NCBI RefSeq assembly: GCF_030209445.1
Contig: NZ_JARVSD010000021.1
Coordinates: 33,196 to 97,195, forward strand
Direction of reading: 5' to 3'
DNA length: 64,000 bases
From: Promicromonospora sp. MEB111
GTDB lineage: Bacteria > Actinomycetota > Actinomycetes > Actinomycetales > Cellulomonadaceae
The position numbers and the translations under genes are program-made. Below are positions 52,183-60,206 of the stretch, piece after piece. The notes beneath the pieces were generated by a model that had not been told where the DNA came from, ran no database searches, and saw only the letters and a list, made by a program, of their open reading frames with translations. The number at the start of each line of letters is the position of its first letter. Within the stretch, counting starts at the first letter, position 1.

Positions 52183-53241
52183 TCAGACCAGCAGCGCGCC
52201 GATCACCACGAGCACCGGCACGCACAGCGCCGTCGTCCAGACGGTCGCGCGCGCCGCGACGCCGTCGAACACGCCGTACCGCGTCGCGTAGGTCGTGACG
52301 TTCACGGCCGTGGGCAGCGCGGCCATCGTCACCACGAGGGCGAGGGCCGGCGCGTCCAGCCCCACCGCCGACCCGAGGGCCCACGCCGCCAGCGGGTGCA
52401 GCAGGTTGCGCACCAGCACCGCGATCGTGATCACCCAGCCCACCAGCCGGCGGCCCCGCCCGGCGGTCACGCCGAGGTCGGCGTCCGCGGCCGGCATCGG
52501 CACGGCGAGCGTCATCCCGAACGTGAGCAGGCCCAGCGGCGGCGCCGCGGCGCCGATCAGGTCGAAGGGGAGCAGCACGACGTCGGGCAGCCGTGCGCCG
52601 GTCAGCTCGGCCACCACCGCGACGAGCAGGCCCGCGACCGTGCCGAGCGTGATCGGGTTCCGGAACGCCGCGAGGAACACCTGCCCCATCGACCGCCAGC
52701 CCGACCGGGCGGGTGTCCCGCCGTCGGCGGACGCCGTCGCCCGGTCGAGCACGGAGAGCGTCAGCGGCGCCAGCACCAGGAGCTGGAACAGCAGCGTGGG
52801 CACCACGGCGAGGGCGTCGTCGAAGAGGTAGACCGCCAGAGGGATCCCGATGTTGCCGCCGTTCACGTAGACGGCGGCGAGCGTCGTGACGGCGGCGGGG
52901 CCCGCGGGCAGGCGCAGGAGCCAGCGCGCCGCCGCGGCCGTGGCCAGGCCGAGCACCGCCGTCGTCGCCCAGGTGACCGCGGCGCCGCGCGAGAGCACGT
53001 GCGCCAGGTCCGTCGAGGCGAGGGTGCTGAACATCAGCGCCGGCGCGCAGATCGTGAACGACAGCGTCGCCAGGGTCTGCCGGGCGCCCGCCCCGCCGTC
53101 ACCCGCCCCGCCGTCACCCGCCCCGTCGCGGGCGATCCCGCGGGGGAGTCCGCGGCCGGCCAGCAGGCCGGTCCGCTGGATCACCCAGCCGAGGGCGACC
53201 ACGCAGGCCATGGAACCGATGGCAGTCAGGACGGGCAGCAC
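52183..53241 (-). CDS. AEC-family (auxin efflux carrier-like) transporter
   Basis: A 352-residue membrane protein with about ten hydrophobic segments and the family pattern SFTICAPALMFSTLASTDL and AAVYVNGGNIGIPLAVYLF. AEC proteins in bacteria export organic acids such as malate or malonate. The start is a GTG at 53241, and the SD is poor. Residues about 41-51 (GAGDGGAGDGG) come from a short DNA repeat. It shares direction with the downstream Gfo/Idh/MocA and LacI-PmoA genes but is separated from them by 27 bases. Confidence 0.82.
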   Translation of the reverse strand: MLPVLTAIGSMACVVALGWVIQRTGLLAGRGLPRGIARDGAGDGGAGDGGAGARQTLATLSFTICAPALMFSTLASTDLAHVLSRGAAVTWATTAVLGLATAAAARWLLRLPAGPAAVTTLAAVYVNGGNIGIPLAVYLFDDALAVVPTLLFQLLVLAPLTLSVLDRATASADGGTPARSGWRSMGQVFLAAFRNPITLGTVAGLLVAVVAELTGARLPDVVLLPFDLIGAAAPPLGLLTFGMTLAVPMPAADADLGVTAGRGRRLVGWVITIAVLVRNLLHPLAAWALGSAVGLDAPALALVVTMAALPTAVNVTTYATRYGVFDGVAARATVWTTALCVPVLVVIGALLV

Positions 53242-53268
53242 CCGAGCACCATGTCACGCTCTCCGGAT

Positions 53269-54501
53269 CTACCTCGCGAGCGTCCACGGGGCACCGAGCT
53301 CCGTGAACGTGCGCTGCTCGCGCGCGGCGCGCTCGCACCACGCGGCGACGTCGCGCACCACCGGGTGCCGCGCGTCGCCCTCGGGATTCCCCTGCCCGAC
53401 GCCGCCCGGCGCGCCCGGCCCCGGCACGCCCGGCCCCGGCACGCCCGGCCCCGGCGCGCCCGGCCCGCCCGCGACCGGCGCGACGCCGTCCACCCAGTCC
53501 ACGAACGCGTCGTCCACGGGCGCCGGGTCCGGCGCGGTGCGCACGGCCTCGAGCACCCGCATGAACGCGCCGGTGTCCCGCACGTCGCACAGGAGCCGCT
53601 CGCCCTCGCCCGCCCGCACGCGCAGCAGGTTCTCCAGCAGACCGGTGCGTTCGTACCGCTTCTCGGCGACCACGCGCCCGGTGCGCAGCCGCACCAGGTC
53701 GTGCTCGTACCCGAGCTCGATCTCGCCCTCGGTGCCCTGCACGATCACGCGCGCCGGGGTGCGCTCCGCCGCGCACAGTGTGAGGCCGAACCCGTAGCGG
53801 GTCCCGTCGGTGCCGACGGCGCGCAGGGACGAGGTGTCGTCGGCCTCGATCGGGTTGGCCCGCCACAGGTCCGTCTTCACGTACGCGAGGTCCGCGGCGG
53901 TCCGGGCGCCGCCCACCCACAGGGCGGTCGCCACGGCGTGCGCCAGCGGGTTGGTCACCACGCCGTCGACCACCGCGCGGTCGCCCATGCGTCGCCGCCC
54001 CGCCCACGGCGAGCGCGCCCAGTAGGCCGCGGTCCGCACCCAGGTGCCGACGGCGCCGATGCCGGTCACCTGCCCCACCTCGCCGCGCGCGACCATGTCG
54101 GCGACGGCGGGCAGCGCGTGCGACCCGAAGGTCTGGAACCCGACCTGGCACAGCCGCCCGGTCCGCTCGGCGACGGCGACGAGCTCGGCGTGCTCCGCGA
54201 GCGACGCGGTGGTCGGCTTCTCCAGCAGCACGTCGATCCCCGCCTCCAGCGCGGCGCGCGCGAGCGGCAGGTGCGTGTGGATGGGCGTCGAGAGCACCAC
54301 GACGTCGGGCAGTGCGCCGGCGCCGGCCGAGAGCAGGTCGCCCAGGCTCGAGAACCACGGGGCCGGTGCGATGTCAGGCTCCCGCGGGTCGACGACGGCG
54401 CTCAGCCGCGCCAGGCCGCGCGCCTCCAGGTCCGCGACCGCCCGCAGGTGCGAGCCGCCGTGGCCGTGGATGCCGACCACGGCCACCTGGGGCAGGCTCA
54501 C
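53269..54501 (-). CDS. Gfo/Idh/MocA-family oxidoreductase with Gly/Pro repeat
   Basis: A 410-residue dehydrogenase. The Rossmann start QVAVVGIHGHGGSHLRAVADL and the signature IDVLLEKPTTASLAEH are clear; TNPLAHAVATALWVGG is in the substrate domain. Residues about 340-366 are a Gly/Pro-rich repeat (GAPGPGVPGPGVPGPGAPGG), encoded by short tandem repeats at about 53410-53480. The GTG start at 54501 overlaps the stop of the LacI-PmoA gene (GTGA), so the two are coupled. A paired role with the PmoA domain in processing a sugar derivative is likely. Confidence 0.88.
   Translation of the reverse strand: MSLPQVAVVGIHGHGGSHLRAVADLEARGLARLSAVVDPREPDIAPAPWFSSLGDLLSAGAGALPDVVVLSTPIHTHLPLARAALEAGIDVLLEKPTTASLAEHAELVAVAERTGRLCQVGFQTFGSHALPAVADMVARGEVGQVTGIGAVGTWVRTAAYWARSPWAGRRRMGDRAVVDGVVTNPLAHAVATALWVGGARTAADLAYVKTDLWRANPIEADDTSSLRAVGTDGTRYGFGLTLCAAERTPARVIVQGTEGEIELGYEHDLVRLRTGRVVAEKRYERTGLLENLLRVRAGEGERLLCDVRDTGAFMRVLEAVRTAPDPAPVDDAFVDWVDGVAPVAGGPGAPGPGVPGPGVPGPGAPGGVGQGNPEGDARHPVVRDVAAWCERAAREQRTFTELGAPWTLAR
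53400..53480. repeat. GC-rich minisatellite encoding Gly-Pro repeats
   Basis: Copies of the 15-base unit CCCGGCCCCGGCACG follow each other with small changes inside the dehydrogenase gene and keep the frame, giving GPGVP/GPGAP steps in the protein. Confidence 0.7.
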
Positions 54502-56543
54502 CGCCGGCCGCCGTCGGTCAGGTCGGCGGCCAGCGCCTCGGCCGCGGCGGCCGTGAGCTCCGTGTCCAGCAGCACGGCCACGAGGTCGAGCTGCACGGAA
54601 CCGCCGTCGGGCACGAGCAAGGGCGCGTCCCAGGCCAGGGCCGGGCAGGCGCCGGGGTACTCGGCGGAACGCAGGAACCACGGCCGCACCTGGCCCGGCT
54701 GCACCAGCAGGAGGGTCGTGGACCGGCCGCCCTGCTGCTGCACGAACGCCACCCAGGGCGACGTGCTGCCGTGCGCCCGGTTCTCGCCCGCGCCCGCCGC
54801 CGACAGGACCGTGGTGCTCTCGGCGATCGGCAGGCGCCAGAACAGGCCGCCGTACCCGGCGCCCGGCCGGCCGTTCGTGGCGGGCGAGCGGATCTCCAGC
54901 GGGCCGTGGTCGGCGTGCAGCGTGGAGCGCCAGTCGAGCACCCAGCCGGGGGCGGCGTCGGACCCGGGCGCCAGGGGGAGCAGGCGCGCCGAGACGCGGC
55001 GCTCCTCGCGGAGCTGCGGCTCGCCGTGCTCGTCGGACCACAGCACGTCCTCGACCAGGGTCTCGCCGGCCGTACCCACAGCGCCGAGAGCGCCGGGAAC
55101 ACCCGGCTCCACGTGGATCCCCGACGAGGTCTGCCGCCCGTGGTTCTTCAGGAGCGTGGGGCCCACGTCCTCGATGAAGGTGCGGCCGCCCCAGTGGCTG
55201 GTGCCGTTCACGTCGGGCACCGCGATGCCCACGCCGTAGTGGTGGCGGTGGTCCACGGGGCTCACGTCGGTGAGCGGCACCCCCGCCAGCGTGTGCACGG
55301 GGTGCAGGTAGGGCCGGCGGGCGTGCACCTTGGGCATCCGGTCGCCCGCGTCGCGCCGCACCAGCTCCAGCCCGTCACCGCAGGTCAGCACGACGGCGTC
55401 GGCGGAAGGATCGGCGGGTACGGACCAGACCGGCGTGGCGGTCGGGGGCACGGTGGGCACCTCCTCCGGCTGCCCGACAGCGAGGTCGTCGTCCGTGATG
55501 TGCACCCGTTCCGGGCCCTGGGGCACGGGTCCGGTGCTCCCGCGCACCTCCAGGCTGGGTGTGAACCGTGCAGAGCGTGCGGGGTGGGCGTCGTCGTCGA
55601 TCACGGCGTGCAGCTCCCTCCAGGCGTGGCGGCCGAGCTCGGCCTGCGGCACCGCGACCGTCGTCAGCGCGGGTGTGGCGTAGCGGGACAGTTCGATGTC
55701 GTCGAAACCGGCCACCGAGATGTCGGCGGGCACGGCCACCCCGGCCTCGTTCAGCCCTGCGAGCAGGCCGAACGCGACGAGGTCGTTGAAGGCCACCGCC
55801 GCGGTGGCGCGGGTGGCGAGGACGGCGGCCGCGGCGGCGTGGCCCGCCTGGATGTCCGGTCCGGCGGGCAGGTCGAGGATCTCGAGGTCGGCGTGCCGCT
55901 GCCGGGCGCGGGCCAGGCCGGCTCGCCGCAGCTCGTCGGACGCGCTGCGCACGGGTCCGCCCAGGTAGACCAGGCGGCGGTGGCCGAGCGCCACGAGGTG
56001 CTCCACCACCTGGACGGCGGCGTCCTCGTAGTCCACGACCAGGCTCGGTGCCGTCCCGCCGGTCTCCCGGTTGACCAGCACCACGGGCTCGACGTCCGCG
56101 ATGAGCGCGCTGAGCTCGGCGTCCCCGATGCGGGGCGACACGAGCACCAGGGCGTCGCACCGCATGCGCGCCTCGAGCGCGATGGCGCCCTCCTGCTGGT
56201 CGTCCTCGACCGTGTCCGCGACGAGCACGCGGTACCCGTCCTCGGCGGCGCCGTCCATGACGCCGCGCAGGATCTGCTGGAACACGGGGTTGCCGAGGTC
56301 CGGCACCACCAGCGCCACGGTCTGCGTGCGGCCGAGCGCGAGGCTGCGAGCCGCGTTGCTCGGCCGGTAGCTGAGCTCCGCGGCGACGCCGCGCACGCGC
56401 TCGGCGATGGCGGCGTCGACCGTGCTGCGCCCGTTCATCACGCGGGACACCGTCGCCCGGGAGACCCCGGCCGCCGCCGCGACGTCCCCGATCGTGGCGA
56501 CCGCACGGCGCTGACCTGCGCCTCGAACGCTGCCGCTGCCCAT
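54498..56543 (-). CDS. LacI-family regulator fused to a PmoA (DUF6807) domain
   Basis: A 681-residue fusion. Residues about 15-70 are a LacI HTH (TIGDVAAAAGVSRATVSRVMNG) and about 75-345 the effector-binding domain, ending at LEVRGSTG. From about 385 to the end is a PmoA-like domain, marked by PVDHRHHYGVGIAVPDVNGTSHWGGRTF, FIEDVGPTLLKNHGRQTSSG and a beta-sandwich tail. PmoA is the family's historical name; no methane oxidation is implied. GGAG precedes ATG 56543. It is divergent from a CUT1 importer, with three ACCGGTTT-type sites in between, and upstream of a coupled Gfo/Idh/MocA gene. No frame break separates the two halves. Confidence 0.9.
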   Translation of the reverse strand: MGSGSVRGAGQRRAVATIGDVAAAAGVSRATVSRVMNGRSTVDAAIAERVRGVAAELSYRPSNAARSLALGRTQTVALVVPDLGNPVFQQILRGVMDGAAEDGYRVLVADTVEDDQQEGAIALEARMRCDALVLVSPRIGDAELSALIADVEPVVLVNRETGGTAPSLVVDYEDAAVQVVEHLVALGHRRLVYLGGPVRSASDELRRAGLARARQRHADLEILDLPAGPDIQAGHAAAAAVLATRATAAVAFNDLVAFGLLAGLNEAGVAVPADISVAGFDDIELSRYATPALTTVAVPQAELGRHAWRELHAVIDDDAHPARSARFTPSLEVRGSTGPVPQGPERVHITDDDLAVGQPEEVPTVPPTATPVWSVPADPSADAVVLTCGDGLELVRRDAGDRMPKVHARRPYLHPVHTLAGVPLTDVSPVDHRHHYGVGIAVPDVNGTSHWGGRTFIEDVGPTLLKNHGRQTSSGIHVEPGVPGALGAVGTAGETLVEDVLWSDEHGEPQLREERRVSARLLPLAPGSDAAPGWVLDWRSTLHADHGPLEIRSPATNGRPGAGYGGLFWRLPIAESTTVLSAAGAGENRAHGSTSPWVAFVQQQGGRSTTLLLVQPGQVRPWFLRSAEYPGACPALAWDAPLLVPDGGSVQLDLVAVLLDTELTAAAAEALAADLTDGGRR

Positions 56544-56617
56544 GTGCTCTCCGTCCGTGACCTTGTCCGACCGGATGGCGCGTGGCGCGCGCCCTCGTCG
56601 GCGTGGCCCCCCGCGTT

Positions 56618-56697
56618 ACCGGTTTCCCGATGTGACCGTACACCATGGGAAACCGGTTCCTCATGTGGTACGTTCCTCCACCAGAGACCGGTTTCTC
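56618..56697. promoter_or_regulatory. Three candidate operators for the LacI-PmoA fusion
   Basis: ACCGGTTTCCC (56618-56628), GGGAAACCGGTTCC (56647-56660) and GAGACCGGTTTCTC (56684-56697) share the palindromic core AACCGGTTT or one arm of it. They sit in the divergent region between the LacI-PmoA gene and the importer operon. Confidence 0.65.
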
Positions 56698-56739
56698 ACC
56701 GACGAGCCGGGGATCGACGACGATCCGGAGGACAACGCG

Positions 56740-56835
56740 ATGCGCCACCCGAACCGCGAGCCCGGACCCTGGCGGTCCGAGCCCCCGCCCGCCCTGACGG
56801 GGCCCGACCGCGCGGGGGTGAACCCATGTCAGTGA
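56740..56835 (+). CDS. Possible 31-residue leader peptide before the importer permease
   Basis: An ATG at 56740 has a strong CCGGAGGA ribosome-binding site (GGAGG 56727-56731) at 8-base spacing and opens a 31-codon frame ending at 56835. It overlaps the permease start (56826) by 10 bases. The permease itself has only a weak SD, so the short frame could couple translation. The peptide (MRHPNREPGPWRSEPPP...) has no recognised function and may be chance. Confidence 0.3.
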   Translation: MRHPNREPGPWRSEPPPALTGPDRAGVNPCQ

Positions 56836-57749
56836 TCCAGGAGCTCTCGCGCGGCAAGCAGGCCGGCGCCGTCCGCAAGAAGGGCGACGGGCGCTGGGCG
56901 CTGCTGTTCCTCGCGCCGTGGTTCGTGGGCCTCGCGCTCATCACGGCGGGACCCATGGGGGCGTCGCTCTACCTGTCCTTCACGGACTACGACCTGCTCT
57001 CCGCACCCGAGTGGGTGGGCCTGGAGAACTACACGCGGATGTTCGACGACCCGCGGTTCCTCCAGTCCCTCGGCGTCACGTTCACCTACGTGTTCGTCTC
57101 GGTGCCGCTGCAGCTCGCCGCGGCCCTGGGCCTGGCGCTGCTGCTCGACAAGGGCATGCGCGGGCTCGCCCTGTACCGCTCGGTGTACTACCTGCCCTCC
57201 CTGCTCGGCGGGTCGGTGGCCATCGCGATCCTGTGGCGCCAGATCTTCGGCGCGGACGGCCTGGTCAACCAGGTCCTGGCGCTCTTCGGGATCCAGGGCC
57301 AGGGCTGGGTCTCGCACCCGGACTACGCGCTCGGCACCCTGATGGCGCTGAACGTCTGGACGTTCGGCGCGCCCATGGTGATCTTCCTGGCCGGCCTGCG
57401 GCAGATCCCGCAGATGTACTACGAGGCGGCCGCGATCGACGGCGCCTCCCGGTGGCGGCAGTTCCGCAGCATCACCGTGCCGCTGCTCACGCCGATCATC
57501 TTCTTCAACCTCGTGCTGCAGCTCATCGAGGCGTTCCAGTCGTTCACGCGGGCGTTCGTCGTCAGCGGCGGCAACGGCGGCCCGTCCGACTCCACGCTGC
57601 TCTACACGCTCTACCTCTACCTCAAGGGGTTCGGCTCGCTCGACATGGGCTACGCCTCGGCCATGGCCTGGTTCCTGCTGCTGATCATCGGCGGCATGAC
57701 GGTCGTCAACTTCCTCGCCTCCAAGTACTGGGTCTTCTACGATGACTGA
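56826..57749 (+). CDS. CUT1 sugar ABC transporter permease (first)
   Basis: A 307-residue membrane protein. Six predicted segments start at LLFLAPWFVGLALITAGP, and the EAA-type loop is MYYEAAAIDGASRWRQFRSITVP. It resembles the permease at 393-1379 closely in motif content (FTDYDLLSAPEWVGLENYTRMF versus FTDYNLFRAPTFVGIDNF). The second permease starts 8 bases before its stop. Expression is probably controlled by the fused LacI-PmoA regulator upstream. Confidence 0.93.
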   Translation: MSVIQELSRGKQAGAVRKKGDGRWALLFLAPWFVGLALITAGPMGASLYLSFTDYDLLSAPEWVGLENYTRMFDDPRFLQSLGVTFTYVFVSVPLQLAAALGLALLLDKGMRGLALYRSVYYLPSLLGGSVAIAILWRQIFGADGLVNQVLALFGIQGQGWVSHPDYALGTLMALNVWTFGAPMVIFLAGLRQIPQMYYEAAAIDGASRWRQFRSITVPLLTPIIFFNLVLQLIEAFQSFTRAFVVSGGNGGPSDSTLLYTLYLYLKGFGSLDMGYASAMAWFLLLIIGGMTVVNFLASKYWVFYDD

Positions 57750-58707
57750 CGCCTCGACGACCGCACAGACCACGACGCCGACGGCGGTGCGCCCGCCGTC
57801 CGACACCGCCTCCGGCACCCGGCGTGCCGGGCCGGGCGACCGCCGTCCGACCGCCGTCCGTCCCCACGGCCGGCGCGTACGGGCCCGGGTGGGGAGCGTG
57901 CTCAAGCACGCGGGTCTCATCGCCTTCGGGTTCGTGATGCTGTACCCGCTGCTCTGGATGCTGGCCAGCTCGTTCAAGCCGAACGCGCTGATCTTCCGCG
58001 AGCCGGGGCTCATCCCCACCGACATCGACCTGTCCAACTACACGGACGGGTGGAACGCCCTGCTGCACCCGTTCAGCCACTACCTGATCAACTCGGCGCT
58101 GGTGGTGCTCGGGTCGCTGCTCGGCAACCTGCTGTCCTGCTCCCTGGCGGCGTACGCGTTCGCTCGGCTGGAGTTCCGGGGCAAGCGGCTGTGGTTCGCG
58201 GTCATGCTGATGTCGATCATGCTGCCGATCCACGTGGTGATCGTGCCGCAGTACGTGCTGTTCTCCCAGCTCGAGTGGATCAACACGTTCCTGCCGCTGA
58301 TCGTGCCCAAGCTGCTCGCGACGGACGCGTTCTTCATCTTCCTGATGGTCCAGTTCTTCCGGGGCATCCCCCGCGAGCTGGACGAGGCGGCGACCCTCGA
58401 CGGCTGCAACCACCTGCGGATCTACCTGCAGATCATGCTGCCGCTGTCCATGCCGGCCCTCGCCACCACCGCGATCTTCACGTTCATCTGGACGTGGAAC
58501 GACTTCTTCAGCCAGCTGATCTTCCTGACGCGGCCGGAGATGTACACCGTGCCGATCGCGCTGCGCACCTTTGTCGACTCCACGGGCGAGAGCTCGTGGG
58601 GCTCGCTGTTCGCGATGTCGATCGTCTCCCTGATCCCCGTCTTCATCGCCTTCCTGTTCGGACAGAAGTACCTGGTCAAGGGCATTGCGACCACCGGGAT
58701 CAAGTAG
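57742..58707 (+). CDS. CUT1 sugar ABC transporter permease (second)
   Basis: A 321-residue MalG-type subunit with a long, Arg/Pro/Thr-rich cytoplasmic N-terminus (about 50 residues). The hydrophobic core begins at HAGLIAFGFVMLYPLLWML, the EAA loop is DEAATLDGCNHLRIYLQIMLPL and the end is KGIATTGIK. It overlaps the first permease by 8 bases. The arrangement permease, permease, binding protein differs from the importer at 28320, where the binding protein comes first. Confidence 0.93.
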   Translation: MTDASTTAQTTTPTAVRPPSDTASGTRRAGPGDRRPTAVRPHGRRVRARVGSVLKHAGLIAFGFVMLYPLLWMLASSFKPNALIFREPGLIPTDIDLSNYTDGWNALLHPFSHYLINSALVVLGSLLGNLLSCSLAAYAFARLEFRGKRLWFAVMLMSIMLPIHVVIVPQYVLFSQLEWINTFLPLIVPKLLATDAFFIFLMVQFFRGIPRELDEAATLDGCNHLRIYLQIMLPLSMPALATTAIFTFIWTWNDFFSQLIFLTRPEMYTVPIALRTFVDSTGESSWGSLFAMSIVSLIPVFIAFLFGQKYLVKGIATTGIK

Positions 58708-58756
58708 CTCCACCCGCGATGCGACAACGACGTCAACGTCACCGAAGGAGAAATAC

Positions 58757-60106
58757 ATGAGCACCACCGGCAACCCACGTCCCACGAGGCGCGGCAAGCG
58801 GCTCGCCGGCTCGGCCGCGGGCATCGCGGCCGTGGCCCTGACCCTCGCGGCCTGCGGCGGCGGCGACTCGGGCATCGGCGGGGGCGGCGACGACGCCCCC
58901 GCCGCCGCAGAGGAGTGCCCCTGCGAGATCCGCTTCTCGTGGTGGGGCTCGGACAGCCGCCACGAGTCGACGCAGCAGATCATCGAGGCGTTCGAGGCGG
59001 AGAACCCGGACATCACCGTGGTCCCCGACTTCACCGACTGGGACGGCTACTGGGACAAGCTCGCCACCTCGGTGGCCGCGGGCGACACCCCGGACGTCAT
59101 CACCCAGGAGGAGCGCTACATCTCCGACTACTCGACCAAGAACGTGCTCGCCGACCTGGGCACGCTCGACATCGACACGTCCAAGGTGGACGACGGCGTG
59201 CTGGCCGGCGGCCAGATCGAGGGGACCCAGTACGGCATCCCGACCGGCATCAACGCCTACGCGCTCGTCGCCGACCCGGAGCTCTTCGCCGACGCCGGCG
59301 TCGACGTCCCGGACGACACCACCTGGACGTGGGAGGACTACGTCACCACGGCGAACGCCGTCGCGAAGGGGGCCGGCGACGGCGTCTGGGGCACGCAGGA
59401 CTACGGCTTCAACGAGGCCGGCCTCAACGTGATGGCCCGCCAGCGCGGCGAGACCCTGTTCACGGCCGACGGTGAGCTCGGCGTCTCCGAGGAGACCGTC
59501 GCCGACTTCTTCCAGGTCTCCCTCGACCTCGTCGAGGGCGGTGGCCAGCCCGACGCCGCCCGCACCGTCGAGTACCAGGCGGCCGGCCCCGAGGGCGGTC
59601 TGCTCGGCACCAACAAGGGCGCCATGGGCGTCTGGTGGACCAACCAGCTCGGCGCGCTGTCCGACTCGTCGGGCCACGAGCTCGAGCTGCTGCGGCTCCC
59701 GGGCGAGTCGGAGGGCGAGCGGACCGGCATGTACTACAAGCCGGCGATGTTCTACTCCGTCTCCGCGGACACGGAGTACCCGGAGTCGTCCGCGAAGTTC
59801 GTGGACTTCCTGCTGAACTCCGAGGAGGCGGCCAAGATCATGCTGACCGACCGCGGCCTCCCGGCGAACACCGACGTGCGCGAGGCGATCCTGGGTGACC
59901 TGTCGCCCACCGACCAGAAGGTCGCCGACTTCATGGCGGACATCGAGGACGAGATCGTCGACAACCCGGCGGTCCCGCCGCACGGCAGCGCCGAGCTCGC
60001 CGACATCATGGAGCGCATCAACACGGAGGTCCTCTTCGAGCGCATCACCCCGGAAGAGGCCGCCACCCAGCTCATCGATGAGATCAACGCGGCGATCGCC
60101 AACTGA
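58757..60106 (+). CDS. Extracellular sugar-binding lipoprotein of a CUT1 importer
   Basis: A 449-residue family 1 solute-binding lipoprotein. The lipobox LTLAAC puts the lipid-anchored cysteine at residue 33, followed by a Gly/Asp linker. The pattern STQQIIEAFEAENPDITVVPDFTDWDGYWDKL is the family N-terminal lobe. GAAGGAG precedes ATG 58757, 49 bases after the permease stop. It ends at a palindrome and is the third component of the importer under LacI-PmoA control. The ligand is unknown. Confidence 0.92.
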   Translation: MSTTGNPRPTRRGKRLAGSAAGIAAVALTLAACGGGDSGIGGGGDDAPAAAEECPCEIRFSWWGSDSRHESTQQIIEAFEAENPDITVVPDFTDWDGYWDKLATSVAAGDTPDVITQEERYISDYSTKNVLADLGTLDIDTSKVDDGVLAGGQIEGTQYGIPTGINAYALVADPELFADAGVDVPDDTTWTWEDYVTTANAVAKGAGDGVWGTQDYGFNEAGLNVMARQRGETLFTADGELGVSEETVADFFQVSLDLVEGGGQPDAARTVEYQAAGPEGGLLGTNKGAMGVWWTNQLGALSDSSGHELELLRLPGESEGERTGMYYKPAMFYSVSADTEYPESSAKFVDFLLNSEEAAKIMLTDRGLPANTDVREAILGDLSPTDQKVADFMADIEDEIVDNPAVPPHGSAELADIMERINTEVLFERITPEEAATQLIDEINAAIAN

Positions 60107-60112
60107 CCCACG

Positions 60113-60160
60113 ACGTGTCAGACGTACAGGTCACCCGGGTGACCTGTACGTCTGACACGT
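60113..60160. terminator. Perfect 48-base palindrome (family A) before uxaA
   Basis: Positions 60113-60136 are exactly complementary to 60137-60160, with the family A core. The sequence is almost identical to the hairpin at 8431-8480. It lies 7 bases after the binding-protein stop and just before the altronate dehydratase promoter region. Confidence 0.8.
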
Positions 60161-60176
60161 TCTGGGGCTGGGTAGG

Positions 60177-60189
60177 ATGAAACGGTTCA
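60177..60189. promoter_or_regulatory. LacI-type operator before the altronate dehydratase gene
   Basis: ATGAAACGGTTCA fits TGAANCGNTTCA, as in the rhamnose promoters. It overlaps a TAGGAT hexamer (60173-60178) that may be the -10. It lies 17 bases before the GTG start. Confidence 0.65.
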
Positions 60190-60206
60190 GAGGAGAGGTG
60201 CCACAG

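Noticed and set aside
54312..56825. Plus-strand upstream extension of the importer permease
   Set aside because: It is antisense to the LacI-PmoA gene and low in hydrophobic residues; the permease family start is at 56826.
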